A stretch of 58,395 nt of DNA from Bacteroidia bacterium (GTDB lineage Bacteria; Bacteroidota; Bacteroidia; Chitinophagales; Saprospiraceae). Shown here piece after piece: positions 45,857 to 54,933 of this stretch (position 1 is the stretch's first letter; each line of letters opens with the position of its first letter). The position numbers were made by a program, and so were the translations under genes. The stretch lies in the NCBI GenBank assembly GCA_030426765.1, contig JAUHXV010000016.1, positions 1 to 58,395 of the forward strand. The letters are read 5' to 3'. The notes beneath the pieces are model-generated. The model worked only from the letters and a program-made list of their open reading frames with translations, was not told where the DNA came from and searched no databases.

Positions 45857-46399
45857 TTAGTTAGAGGCAAATGAAGCCATCAGTTCATTCAGTGATCCCA
45901 TCGCTGTGTCCACACCGCCTTTGATGGTATCATACGTACCTTTCCAGGAAGTAAGGTTTTCATTAGCAGTGGTTACCAGTCCGGATAGCTCGCTGATTTG
46001 TGCGGGCACATCACCTTCAATTTTACCCGCTGCCAAACCATCTTTCAGGGCAGTGACAGCAGCAGACTTATCCGTCCATGTGCTAACAAATTCCTGAATA
46101 TTCTTTTGCAGAGGAGGATAAGCTCCTAATGCATTCACAACAGCCATCTTAGCCTGGTCAAGGGCTTCAGTTTGTTCTGGTTTCAGTTTAGCTGCTGCCG
46201 TTTCATCCAACTGCATATCTGATAAAGACTGTGTGTACTTCGTCAGATCAGCACTTACCATGCCGGAAAAGTCAGTAATCGCAGTCGTGGTTTGGTCCCA
46301 ATCTGTAGCAAGCTCATCGATACCTGCCTTGTACTGCTCCACGCCTTTACAGGACACGAGTAAAAGAGGAAGCGCAAATAAGAAAAATAATTTTTTCAT
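45857..46399 (-). CDS. Helical lipoprotein of unknown function
   Basis: The 180-residue product has a lipoprotein signal (MKKLFFLFALPLLLVSC). The mature chain is almost wholly helical and polar (YKAGIDELATDWDQTTTAI, ETAAAKLKPEQTEALDQAKM, NENLTSWKGTYDTIKGG), suggesting a long alpha-helical hairpin or coiled coil in the periplasm. No family is recognised. The composition recalls methyl-accepting or tethering helices, but there is no catalytic or binding motif. It is a single gene with its own -7 box candidate and terminator. Confidence 0.75.
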   Translation of the reverse strand: MKKLFFLFALPLLLVSCKGVEQYKAGIDELATDWDQTTTAITDFSGMVSADLTKYTQSLSDMQLDETAAAKLKPEQTEALDQAKMAVVNALGAYPPLQKNIQEFVSTWTDKSAAVTALKDGLAAGKIEGDVPAQISELSGLVTTANENLTSWKGTYDTIKGGVDTAMGSLNELMASFASN

Positions 46400-46426
46400 T
46401 GTGGTAGTGTTTTATAAATGATGGAT

Positions 46427-46434
46427 CAAAAGTA
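46427..46434 (-). promoter_or_regulatory. -7 box of the helical lipoprotein gene
   Basis: Read on the minus strand the box is TACTTTTG, matching TAnnTTTG, 28 bases before the ATG at 46399. The -33 element is not clear. Confidence 0.45.
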
Positions 46435-46704
46435 CTATCAATTCAGGCAACTGAATGAATTATTTTTAATATTTCAGAAAAATGATACGCAGTTACCGGT
46501 ATATGGCAGGGCTAAATTGTATCCTTTTTGATGGTATGGAAGTGAGATCACCCAACAAATCAGAGAGCCCTGAAAGGAGCGAAAAGACAATATTGTAACG
46601 CAACCCGGGTGCGCTGACGTATATTTTGTGGCAAAATGAAGCTAAAATCGAGTAAAAGGCTGAGCAACAAGACCGAAAACAACCGGATAGAGGCGGTTCA
46701 ACGG
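46435..46704. other. Intergenic region between the lipoprotein gene and korB
   Basis: The spacer holds no convincing gene or strong terminator. A plus-strand frame of about 50 codons from ATG 46636 runs into the 3' end of korB on the opposite strand; it has no recognisable motif and is probably chance. Confidence 0.4.
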
Positions 46705-47757
46705 TTACCGAAAACCCATATTGATCTCTTCCAACGCCTCCTGAGAAGGTACCAGATCCCTTTCCTGAAGACTGTTTAGCGGTGCGTCGACTGTATTGAG
46801 CAGCTTATGCACCGGAGGCTGAGCTGCATCTATATATAATAGTCCGGTCAAAACCTCACCCTCGAGCGAAGCTTTGTGGATGGCATTGATAGCCGATAAC
46901 CTGTCTTTGGGATCCCAGCCTTCCGCGATCGAACTCAATGAAATTTTAGACCCGTCATGCATTTCGATGGTCTTGCTTTCACCCGGCTGAACTGACGCTG
47001 TAATTTCTTTTTTAACCGGGACAAAATCCGCGATGGACGTAGATTCCATGTGATCTCTCACATACGTATAGGATTTGGTAGACGACTTTGTATTATTAAA
47101 CGTCACACAAGGTGAAAGCACATCGATCAGGGCAAATCCATCGTGACTAATGCCTGCTTTGATCAAAGGAATCAATTGATTTTTATCCCCTGAAAAACTA
47201 CGGGCCACAAAACCCGCTCCCAGTTCAAGCGCCAGGCCTGCGAGGTCAATTGAACTAAACATAGTAGGCACGCCTGCTTTGCCGGAAGAACCCACGTCCG
47301 CAGTAGCAGAATCCTGTCCTTTGGTCAATCCATAACACCCATTGTTCATCACGATATACACCATGTTAAGGTTGCGACGCACCACATGCGCAAACTGCCC
47401 CATACCAATGGAAGCTGTATCTCCATCGCCACTTACACCGATATACGTCAAATCCTTGTTGGCCATCACCGCTCCTGTGGCAACGGATGGCATTCTTCCA
47501 TGTACCGAATTAAAGCCATGACTATTAGCCAGAAAATACGTTGGCGTTTTGGATGAACACCCGATACCGGAAATTTTAGCAATGCGATGCGGAGGAATAG
47601 ATAGCTCAAAACAAGCCTGAATGATGGCCGCGCTGATGGAATCGTGGCCACATCCTGCACAGAGTGTAGACAAGGCGCCTTCATAGTCCTTTTGATGAAA
47701 ACCGATTTCATTGATGGCAGCATCGGGATGGCGGAAAGCAGGTCTTTTATAACTCAT
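46705..47757 (-). CDS. korB: 2-oxoglutarate:ferredoxin oxidoreductase, beta subunit
   Basis: The 350-residue subunit binds thiamine diphosphate: LCAGCGHDSISAAI, the GDGD motif in GVSGDGDTASIGMGQFA, and MNNGCYGLTKGQ. Cysteines for one 4Fe-4S cluster are present in CAGCG, SGIGCSS and further on (SPCVTFN). With KorA it converts 2-oxoglutarate and CoA to succinyl-CoA and CO2, reducing ferredoxin, or runs in reverse. Pyruvate or other 2-oxoacids cannot be fully excluded from sequence alone, but the size and the KorA partner favour 2-oxoglutarate. It starts 20 bases after korA and is the last gene of the operon. Confidence 0.92.
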   Translation of the reverse strand: MSYKRPAFRHPDAAINEIGFHQKDYEGALSTLCAGCGHDSISAAIIQACFELSIPPHRIAKISGIGCSSKTPTYFLANSHGFNSVHGRMPSVATGAVMANKDLTYIGVSGDGDTASIGMGQFAHVVRRNLNMVYIVMNNGCYGLTKGQDSATADVGSSGKAGVPTMFSSIDLAGLALELGAGFVARSFSGDKNQLIPLIKAGISHDGFALIDVLSPCVTFNNTKSSTKSYTYVRDHMESTSIADFVPVKKEITASVQPGESKTIEMHDGSKISLSSIAEGWDPKDRLSAINAIHKASLEGEVLTGLLYIDAAQPPVHKLLNTVDAPLNSLQERDLVPSQEALEEINMGFR

Positions 47758-47777
47758 AATTTGGTGCTTGTCATAGG

Positions 47778-49610
47778 TTAAAGGGCTTTTGCGGAAGCCG
47801 ATTGCGGATGCGGAAGGTGCTGACGTATATGCCGAGTGATGTGCACAGCCGTGATGGGAAATCCATCGTAGTTGAGCACGGAAATTACCTTCTGCGGATC
47901 CACCTCCAGTTCATTAATCAGCACCGAACGCATCTGTCCGTCACGGTTTTGTTCGATGACAAATATGGTCTTATGATCCAGGATAAAGTCCAGTACCGCT
48001 TGTGAAAAGGGGGTTGCTTTTAATCGCATGCCGTCCACTGACATCCCTTCATTGCGCAACACAGACATTGCTTCGAGAGCAGAGTCGGTCGTCGTACCAA
48101 AAAATATCAATCCCACTTCTGCGCCGGAAGGATCCGGGTAGAACTGCGGTGAAGGCACGAGCGATTTAGCTGTCTCCCATTTTTTCAGGAGGCGATCCAT
48201 ATTGCGGACATAGGCTGCACCATCTTCTGTATATCGAGCCAATTCATCCCGGGAAGTTCCACGGGTAAAAAATGAACCTTTCGATGGATGTGTACCAGGT
48301 ATTGTCCGATAGGTGATGCCATCTTCATCCACATCCAGGTAGCGACCAAAGGTCTCCATCTGATCGAGATCTTCAGCACTCAGCACTTTGCCTTTATCAT
48401 ATTGTTTGTCTGCATCCCATGTCAACGGGTCACTCATATGGTCATTCATCCCCAGATCGAGATCGGTCATCAGCAGAACAGGTGTCTGCAGACGATCCGC
48501 CAGATCAAAGGCCGTAGCGGTCATTTCAAAACATTCCGTTGGTGTCGACGGGAACAACAAGACATGTTTGGTATCACCATGTGACGCATAGAATCCCAGC
48601 ATGACGTCAGACTGCTGTGTTCGGGTCGGCATCCCGGTAGAAGGCCCGGTACGCTGCACATCAATCAGGACAGTGGGGATTTCTGCAAAGTAAGCCAGAC
48701 CGATAAATTCATTCATCAGCGAAACGCCCGGCCCGCTGGTAGCGGTAAAGGCTCTGGCACCATTCCAGTTGGCCCCAATCACAATGCCAATAGCAGCCAA
48801 TTCATCTTCCGCCTGCAGGATGGCAAATTTATTTTTACCTGTTTCCGGATCAACTCTTAGCTGCTTGCAATATTTTTCAAAAGCATCTGCTACCGAAGTG
48901 GAAGGCGTAATCGGATACCACGCCATCACGGTAGCCCCTGCATAGACTGCCCCCAGACCGCAGGCCGTATTTCCATCGATCATGATTTTCCCTTGCGTCA
49001 TGTCAAGCGGAGTCACGTGAAAAGGAAGTGGATATTCCCAATGGGTTTTGGCATATTCCATTCCGAGGTCCAGCGCTTTCACGTTTTTCTCAATCACTTT
49101 TTCTTTTCCGGGAAACTGATCACGAAGCAAACCAACGATGACTTCTCTATCCATGTTGAGCAAGGTCGCACAAGCGCCGACATAGATGATGTTTTTAAAC
49201 AACTGCCTGAATCGGGGATCTTCAAAATGCTCATTACTTAATTGCATGAGCGGTATTTCCAGAAAATGCACGTCTTCTCTGCGCTTTTCTCTCGGCATAG
49301 GCCAGGTACTGTCATACATAAAATACCCCCCGGACATGGTGTTTTTCAGGTCCTGATACATGCTCTGCGGATTGACGCTGATCATCAGGTTGACACCTTC
49401 ACGACGACCGATATGACCCTCACCATTCACACGCACTTCATACCATGTCGGCAATCCCTGAATATTGGAAGGAAAAATATTTTTGGCAGAAACCGGCACT
49501 CCCATCCGAAAGATGGTTTTGGCAAACATAGTGTTGGCACTGGCTGAGCCCGTTCCGTTGACATTCGCAAATCGTACCACAAAATCATTTATACCGCTTC
49601 GGTCGGACAT
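47778..49610 (-). CDS. korA: 2-oxoglutarate:ferredoxin oxidoreductase, fused gamma-alpha subunit
   Basis: The 610-residue subunit has a gamma domain first (about 1-190: VVRFANVNGTGSASANTMFA, MISVNPQSMY) and then the alpha domain (about 205-600) with the conserved YPITPSTSVAD, QAEDELAAIG, TSGPGVSLM and VQRTGPSTGMPTRTQQSD. Fusion of gamma and alpha is normal for this KorA class. The 5' end overlaps the end of the upstream flavoprotein gene by 22 bases, so translation is probably coupled. Together with korB this gives an oxygen-tolerant type alternative to 2-oxoglutarate dehydrogenase, as in several aerobic Bacteroidota (known for the class; its use here is inferred). Confidence 0.93.
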   Translation of the reverse strand: MSDRSGINDFVVRFANVNGTGSASANTMFAKTIFRMGVPVSAKNIFPSNIQGLPTWYEVRVNGEGHIGRREGVNLMISVNPQSMYQDLKNTMSGGYFMYDSTWPMPREKRREDVHFLEIPLMQLSNEHFEDPRFRQLFKNIIYVGACATLLNMDREVIVGLLRDQFPGKEKVIEKNVKALDLGMEYAKTHWEYPLPFHVTPLDMTQGKIMIDGNTACGLGAVYAGATVMAWYPITPSTSVADAFEKYCKQLRVDPETGKNKFAILQAEDELAAIGIVIGANWNGARAFTATSGPGVSLMNEFIGLAYFAEIPTVLIDVQRTGPSTGMPTRTQQSDVMLGFYASHGDTKHVLLFPSTPTECFEMTATAFDLADRLQTPVLLMTDLDLGMNDHMSDPLTWDADKQYDKGKVLSAEDLDQMETFGRYLDVDEDGITYRTIPGTHPSKGSFFTRGTSRDELARYTEDGAAYVRNMDRLLKKWETAKSLVPSPQFYPDPSGAEVGLIFFGTTTDSALEAMSVLRNEGMSVDGMRLKATPFSQAVLDFILDHKTIFVIEQNRDGQMRSVLINELEVDPQKVISVLNYDGFPITAVHITRHIRQHLPHPQSASAKAL

Positions 49611-51469
49611 ACATGTGAGGCTTTGGAAACATTATATAGAAATTTCTGCATATCCCAGGCTGACGTCGGACAACGCTCAGCACACAGGCCGCAGTGGAGA
49701 CAGACATCTTCATCTTTGACCATGACCCGGGCGGTGGGCAAGACATCTGAAACATATAAATCCTGGTCAGGATTATTGGCCGGCATGGTAAGGCGCTGAC
49801 GCAAATCATCCTCTTCCCCATTGGTGGTAAAGGTGATACAACTGGTCGGACAGACATCCACGCAGGCATCACATTCAATGCATCTGTTTTCCTGAAATAC
49901 GGTTTGCACATCGCAATTCAGACATCGCATCGCCTCCTTATACCCTGTCGGCATATCAAACCCAAGCTCGACTTCAAGCTTGCGGTTGGTGAGGGTAATT
50001 TCTTTGTTTGCGTGAGGCACCTGGTAGCGCAGATCAGAGACGACACCATTGTCATAGCTCCATTCATGAATACCCATTTTCTGACTGTACAGATTGGTAA
50101 TAGGTGCCGGTCTTTGATGTACATCCGACTGTTGGCAAAACAATTCAATCGACACGGCTGCCTGGTGTCCGTGCGCTACGGCCGTGATCACATTCTCCGG
50201 ACCGAAAGCGGCGTCTCCACCAAAAAATACTTTCGGAAGGGTAGATTGAAAAGTAACCTTATCGACTACCGGCATATCCCATTCCCCGAACTCAATCCCT
50301 AAATCTTTTTCGATCCATGGGAATGCATTATCCTGCCCTATCGCCAGCAGAACATCATCGGCTTCGATAAATACTTCCGGTTCATCGGTAGGCACTAACC
50401 GCCTCTTTCCGTTATCATCATACACCGCTTCCACTTTTTGGAACATCATCCCTTTCAACACGCCATTTTCGGTGACGAATGCTTTAGGGTTGTGGCAGCT
50501 TAGAATCGGAATGTCCTCGTGTTGCGCATCTGATATTTCCCAGGGGGAAGCTTTCATTTCTTCAAAAGGGCTGCGCACGACAACTTTGACATCAGTGCCT
50601 CCCAAACGGCGTGCAGTGCGGCAACAATCCATGGCTGTGTTTCCGCCTCCGACCACAATGACTTTTTTACCAATCTTTTCGGTATGCTCAAAAGCGACGC
50701 TGGCCAGCCAGTCGATACCGATGTGAACACGCTCTTTAGCATCCCAGCGGCCGGGCAGCTTGGGTAGGTCTTTACCTCTTGGTGCTCCGGTCCCCACAAA
50801 AACGGCATCATAATCCTGCGCCAGAATTTCTTTCATGCTGGAGACATAGGTATTGAAGTGTTTGTGCACACCCATGTCCAGGATGTAATTGACCTCTTCA
50901 TCTAACACTTGCTCGGGCAATCGGAAAGCAGGGATCTGGCTGCGCATAAATCCGCCGCCTGCTTTTTGTTCGTCAAACAAATGAATCTCATATCCCAGCG
51001 GAGCGAGGTCACGGGCTACGGTAAGTGAAGCCGGGCCACCGCCTATCAGGGCAACTTTCTTTCCATTGGCAGGAAAAGGGCCTTGTGGTATTCTATCCCT
51101 CACATTGCCTTTCATATCTGCCGCGACGCGCTTCAAGCGACAGATCGCGACTGGCTCCTCCTCCACGCGACCACGGCGGCAGGCAGGTTCGCATGGACGG
51201 TCGCACGTGCGGCCCAGTACGCCCGGAAAAACATTGGATTCCCAGTTGATCATATAGGCATCGTCATACCGCTCTAAGGCGATCATGCGAATGTATTCCG
51301 GAACCGGAGTATGGGCAGGGCAGGCATATTGACAATCAACGACTTTATGAAAATATTCGGGATCTTTAAGATCGGTAGGTTTCAATTTGACAAGAGTTGA
51401 TGCATTGTTTGGAATAATCTGACGGGAAAAATAATGAAAAATCCATCTTCGACCACACCGAAAAGGCAC
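49589..51469 (-). CDS. GltD-like NAD(P)H:ferredoxin-type flavoprotein with N- and C-terminal iron-sulfur domains
   Basis: The protein has about 626 residues. The N-terminal Cys motifs CQYACPAHTPVPEY and CDRPCEPACRRG are typical of glutamate synthase small subunits. The FAD site is GGGPASLTVARDLAPLG and the NAD(P) site is VVVGGGNTAMDCCRTARRLG. A C-terminal two-cluster ferredoxin domain has CIECDACVDVCP and CLHCGLCAERCP. Located first in the KOR operon, it most likely passes electrons between ferredoxin (or KOR directly) and NAD(P)H. The start is unclear: the open frame begins with GTG at 51469 and has no ATG before the conserved region; TTG at 51385 (followed by KPTDLKDPEYFHK) fits the family better. 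True glutamate synthase is less likely because no large subunit is nearby. Confidence 0.85.
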   Translation of the reverse strand: MPFRCGRRWIFHYFSRQIIPNNASTLVKLKPTDLKDPEYFHKVVDCQYACPAHTPVPEYIRMIALERYDDAYMINWESNVFPGVLGRTCDRPCEPACRRGRVEEEPVAICRLKRVAADMKGNVRDRIPQGPFPANGKKVALIGGGPASLTVARDLAPLGYEIHLFDEQKAGGGFMRSQIPAFRLPEQVLDEEVNYILDMGVHKHFNTYVSSMKEILAQDYDAVFVGTGAPRGKDLPKLPGRWDAKERVHIGIDWLASVAFEHTEKIGKKVIVVGGGNTAMDCCRTARRLGGTDVKVVVRSPFEEMKASPWEISDAQHEDIPILSCHNPKAFVTENGVLKGMMFQKVEAVYDDNGKRRLVPTDEPEVFIEADDVLLAIGQDNAFPWIEKDLGIEFGEWDMPVVDKVTFQSTLPKVFFGGDAAFGPENVITAVAHGHQAAVSIELFCQQSDVHQRPAPITNLYSQKMGIHEWSYDNGVVSDLRYQVPHANKEITLTNRKLEVELGFDMPTGYKEAMRCLNCDVQTVFQENRCIECDACVDVCPTSCITFTTNGEEDDLRQRLTMPANNPDQDLYVSDVLPTARVMVKDEDVCLHCGLCAERCPTSAWDMQKFLYNVSKASHVCPTEAV

Positions 51470-51555
51470 TTTCGGTCATTATCTCATGGTCTGAACAGGA
51501 CCCAAACACCAAAAGCGGGCAACTATTTATATTTTCGCACTCAATTTACCCATCT

Positions 51556-52323
51556 ATGAGTCAATATCATCCGGAACCCTACTGGTCTGATGTCGCCAAA
51601 CGCATTAAATCAAGGAAAGGTCAAAATGTCATTGCAGGAGACGACGAACCCTACTATCGCTACAAGCGAGAGCGGTTTCTGGACCTGTTGAATGAGATTG
51701 ACTTTTCAGGTAAAACCGTTCTGGAAATCGGTAATGGACCGGGCGGAAATCTCAAAGCACTACTGGCCCAGCATCCTAAATCACTTACCGGGGTGGATAT
51801 TTCGCCCGAGATGGTGGCACTCGCCAAATCTCATTTGCCTCCCGAAGTCAATATTGTACAGATCAACGGTACACAACTGCCATTTGAAGATAAGTCGTTC
51901 GATTACGTGTTTACAGCCACCGTGTTACAGCACAATACGGATGAAGTGATGTTGAAAAAAATCATGGCCGAACTCTGTCGGGTCGCTAAAGAAAAAGTAT
52001 TTCTGTTTGAGCGCATCGAGCCCTCCATTATCGGTGACGATCTGTGTTACGGACGCCCGGTAGACTACTATGCTTCTATTTGTCAGGAGCACGGCTTTAC
52101 ATTAAACAGCACGAAGTGGATCAATATCCGCAGCAGCTATTATGTCAGCGGTGCCATCCGCAAAGGCCTGAATCCAAAAACGCGGGCAGAAGGAGAACCC
52201 TTGAATGGCCTATCTATCGGACTGCAGAACTTCACTTTGTTTTTCACGCGTTTTCTGGATAGAATCTTCACCTCGCGACGGGATGTGGCCCGGATGGAAT
52301 TCATCCGAAACACAGACGCCTGA
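51556..52323 (+). CDS. Class I SAM-dependent methyltransferase
   Basis: The 255-residue soluble protein has a Rossmann-like methyltransferase domain: motif I VLEIGNGPGGNLKALL (normally GxGxG), acidic LTGVDISPEMV, then FDYVFTATVLQHN and VFLFERIEPS. This fits the Methyltransf_11 group, which acts on small molecules or lipids. The substrate cannot be told. It is divergent from the KOR operon by about 90 bases and is followed after 5 bases by a GNAT gene, so the two may form a small operon. Confidence 0.85.
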   Translation: MSQYHPEPYWSDVAKRIKSRKGQNVIAGDDEPYYRYKRERFLDLLNEIDFSGKTVLEIGNGPGGNLKALLAQHPKSLTGVDISPEMVALAKSHLPPEVNIVQINGTQLPFEDKSFDYVFTATVLQHNTDEVMLKKIMAELCRVAKEKVFLFERIEPSIIGDDLCYGRPVDYYASICQEHGFTLNSTKWINIRSSYYVSGAIRKGLNPKTRAEGEPLNGLSIGLQNFTLFFTRFLDRIFTSRRDVARMEFIRNTDA

Positions 52324-52328
52324 TCGTT

Positions 52329-52754
52329 TTGAAAGTCCACCTTGCCGGTCCGGAAGACATTGATCTTCTGATTCCCACCTACAGGGTATTGCGCAGACGG
52401 AGGTCAACAGCACAACTTCAGAAAATTCTCAACACAAGGATGAAAGATCCTTTCCGGGTGATCTATATCCGGGATGACCAACAGGTAGTGGCTATGGCAT
52501 GTTTCCGCACCATTCAGGCAGAAGCTGCCGCAAAAACATTGTACCTGGATGCCATCGTGACGCAACCGGCGTATCGCAACCGAGGATATGGAAGCACATT
52601 GTTTAAATGGATCATCCAATACGCCAAAGACCACGACTACGATCATTTTTCGCTGGATGCGGGTCAGGAACACACCGATGCACACCGATTGTATTTACGG
52701 TATGGGCTCCAAAATGACGGGACGCACTTTTCGAATGACATACGGAATCTGTAA
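52329..52754 (+). CDS. GNAT-family N-acetyltransferase
   Basis: The 141-residue enzyme shows the acetyl-CoA binding motif A (LDAIVTQPAYRNRGYGSTLF), with the R/Q-x-x-G-x-G/A signature as RNRGYG, and a typical C-terminal LDAGQEHTDAHRLYLRYG. The start is TTG at 52329; there is no ATG before the first conserved residues. It lies 5 bases after the methyltransferase stop and ends 2 bases from the convergent RNase HII stop. The substrate is unknown. Confidence 0.85.
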   Translation: MKVHLAGPEDIDLLIPTYRVLRRRRSTAQLQKILNTRMKDPFRVIYIRDDQQVVAMACFRTIQAEAAAKTLYLDAIVTQPAYRNRGYGSTLFKWIIQYAKDHDYDHFSLDAGQEHTDAHRLYLRYGLQNDGTHFSNDIRNL

Positions 52755-52756
52755 GC

Positions 52757-53389
52757 CTATTTCTTTCTTCGACCGGAGACGAATAAATCGAGTTGCACCG
52801 GTTGATCGGGATTGTATTTAAAGCTGCGTCGATGTTCCGGGGTCAGACCATGTATCCCGATTGCCTCCCGATGTATGGCTGTAGGATACCCTTTATTCTG
52901 ATTCCATCCGTAATCCGGATATGCAAGGTGCATTTGTTCCATATACGCATCCCGATGTGTTTTAGCCAAAACGGATGCGGCGGCAATGGATTTAAATCTC
53001 CCATCGCCTTTTATAATGCATTCATGTTCGATCGTTTCGTATGGATAAAACCGGTTGCCATCCACTAAAATAAAATCCGGTTTTTCGGTGAGCATACGAA
53101 GAGCATTGTGCATCGCCTGTATGGATGCACGCAGAATATTGATGCGGTCGATGACCTGAGGAGGAATAGATGCAACGGCCCAGGCAATGGATTTTTCCTC
53201 AATTAGCTTGCGAACTTTCTGCCTGGTTTTGGCAGACATTTGCTTTGAATCATTCAATTGCGGACACCGAAACCCCAGGGGTAATATGACTGCTGCGGCA
53301 AACACCGGACCCGCAAGGCATCCGCGCCCTGCCTCATCACATCCGGCTTCCAGTCTGCCTTTTTCGAGATAGGGTAAGAGTCTGGGCAT
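52757..53389 (-). CDS. rnhB: Ribonuclease HII
   Basis: The 210-residue enzyme removes the RNA strand of RNA-DNA hybrids and single ribonucleotides from DNA. The catalytic acidic residues are visible in GCDEAGRGCLAGPV (Asp18, Glu19) and in FILVDGNRF, with a further acid in AKTHRDAYM. The motif GDGRFKSIAAASVLAKTHRD is typical of RnhB. Length matches the family (about 200). The start lies 9 bases from the end of the OmpA-family gene upstream, so they may be cotranscribed. Confidence 0.96.
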   Translation of the reverse strand: MPRLLPYLEKGRLEAGCDEAGRGCLAGPVFAAAVILPLGFRCPQLNDSKQMSAKTRQKVRKLIEEKSIAWAVASIPPQVIDRINILRASIQAMHNALRMLTEKPDFILVDGNRFYPYETIEHECIIKGDGRFKSIAAASVLAKTHRDAYMEQMHLAYPDYGWNQNKGYPTAIHREAIGIHGLTPEHRRSFKYNPDQPVQLDLFVSGRRKK

Positions 53390-53398
53390 AGGCTAATA

Positions 53399-54508
53399 TC
53401 AGAGGCTGAGGACTTTGATTTCTACTCTCCGGTTCAGACTTCGGCCTTTGGAGGTGTAATTCGTACTGATGGGCTGGTCGCTTCCAAAGCCGGAGGAGTG
53501 CAGCCGCTCGCGTTCAATCCCTTCCCGAACCAGCCAGTTGACCACTGCGGCGGATCGTCTGACCGACAATTGCTGATTGTAGTTTGCATAACCCACATTG
53601 TCTGTATGGCCGATCACTTCGATATGCATACCCGGATGTTTTAATAAAAAGTTGAGCAACTGATCCAGTTGAATTAAAGCACGTGGCATAAAGTCCGTGC
53701 GATCATGTTCGAAATATATCCGACTCAAGGTAACGATCTCTCCGGGTTTTGGCACGAAATCATCCAGTGGAGAATCCGTATAAGTCGGCACAATGATGGG
53801 AGGTATTTTATACAATGTTACTTCATCCAGATAGTAATAGCCGAATCTAAGTTCGCTGCGTGAAGGCAACTTGACCTCGCTATCGTGATCCGACCTGAAA
53901 TTGCCAATCAGCAGATAGGAGGAGGGCTTATCGGCCACAAACACACCGGACCATTTATACCATTTCTTGTCCGAGGGAATATATCGATTGAGCGTCAGCA
54001 CGGGATCTTTATAAAGCGTGTTGTGCGCCCCTTCGTCAATATCGTAGTCGCTGAACCAAAGGGCGAGATTCTTTACGCTGACCGATTTTGGGAGATGGGA
54101 GAGCATGCAGGAAAAACCGTATTTCTGTCCGGGAACGAGACCTTCGGTCAGCAGGACCTGCACGTACTCGCGGCAGTGGGGTTTGCCTTTTCCACATCCA
54201 TACACAGTGATGCCGGCAAATGCCTCGCCTTTGTACGGTCGCTGATCACCAAAGCCCACTGCTGACCAGCTCTTAGGGACCTCTACTTCGGGTGTATAGA
54301 GATCGGGTGAGGCGGCCGTTGGGGATGTCCAGTACATTGCGACTCGTGCGAAATCTCTGCCTGAATAATACCACCCTTTGGGTTTGTCGGAAAACTCTTC
54401 AAATCCGGGATTGGGGACCAGATTCTCCTCCTGATTTTTCTGCGCATGGGTGATAAAGGGAAAAATGATGACGCTGACAAGGAAAACCGATGACCGGATA
54501 AATTTCAT
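53399..54508 (-). CDS. OmpA-family outer membrane protein with N-terminal carbohydrate-binding-like domain
   Basis: The 369-residue protein has a signal peptide (MKFIRSSVFLVSVIIFPFIT). The N-terminal part (about 25-235) has a beta-sandwich look often found before OmpA domains in Bacteroidota (LVPNPGFEEFSDKPKGWYYS, YYLDEVTLYKIPP). The C-terminal OmpA domain (about 265-369) carries FEHDRTDFMPRALIQLDQLL, HTDNVGYANYNQQLSVRRSA, VVNWLVREGI and SLNRRVEIKV, which bind peptidoglycan. It therefore links an outer membrane or surface component to the cell wall. No beta-barrel domain is seen. It lies just upstream of rnhB on the same strand. Confidence 0.9.
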   Translation of the reverse strand: MKFIRSSVFLVSVIIFPFITHAQKNQEENLVPNPGFEEFSDKPKGWYYSGRDFARVAMYWTSPTAASPDLYTPEVEVPKSWSAVGFGDQRPYKGEAFAGITVYGCGKGKPHCREYVQVLLTEGLVPGQKYGFSCMLSHLPKSVSVKNLALWFSDYDIDEGAHNTLYKDPVLTLNRYIPSDKKWYKWSGVFVADKPSSYLLIGNFRSDHDSEVKLPSRSELRFGYYYLDEVTLYKIPPIIVPTYTDSPLDDFVPKPGEIVTLSRIYFEHDRTDFMPRALIQLDQLLNFLLKHPGMHIEVIGHTDNVGYANYNQQLSVRRSAAVVNWLVREGIERERLHSSGFGSDQPISTNYTSKGRSLNRRVEIKVLSL

Positions 54509-54933
54509 TCGTTAGGCAAAACGTTGTTTGATTTAATGAGATTGCCCAATCCGATCTCTTCCGGAATCCCGTCTGACACCAGCCGCTGACCAGGTTAGCA
54601 ATCTTTTGCAAAATACACATTTGAATTGACAATATCATGATTTACATAGTTATACAAATTAACTAATATTTTAATGCGAATAACCCCTCGCTTGAATAAT
54701 CGCTGGAAATAACCCATTTGATCCGCATGAAAAAAGAGGTGGATGTGCTGACAGGTTAAAAATGGCTAAACAGCACGAACGAACTGGCCACCTGCATTCA
54801 ATTTTCTTACTTTTGCTCCACGAGGAAAGGAAATGAACGCTTTTCAAAACATACAAACCCTTCATCTGCTTTTCAATTAACCTTACGTAATCACACTTTT
54901 GCACCTTAACCGGTGAATGTTGTAATCTGCACT
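54509..54933. other. Divergent intergenic region between the OmpA-family and DUF2723 genes
   Basis: The centre (about 54620-54680) is A/T-rich. On the plus strand TACTTTTG (54808-54815) matches TAnnTTTG, and a GAGGAAAGG-preceded 15-codon frame (54833-54880, MNAFQNIQTLHLLFN) follows. It could be a leader peptide but is very short. No RNA gene is recognised. Confidence 0.4.
54808..54815 (+). promoter_or_regulatory. -7 box candidate for the DUF2723 gene
   Basis: TACTTTTG fits TAnnTTTG and would give a leader of roughly 110 bases. No good -33 element is seen. Confidence 0.4.

Noticed and set aside
46636..46800. Plus-strand frame of about 50 codons at the korB 3' end
   Set aside because: Mostly antisense to korB, with no motif and no promoter match.
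49589..51469. Glutamate synthase small subunit
   Set aside because: No large subunit is near, a C-terminal two-cluster ferredoxin domain is fused, and the operon partners are korA and korB.
51385..51479. ATG at 51479 as start of the flavoprotein gene
   Set aside because: It is in a different frame and runs into a stop after about 30 codons.
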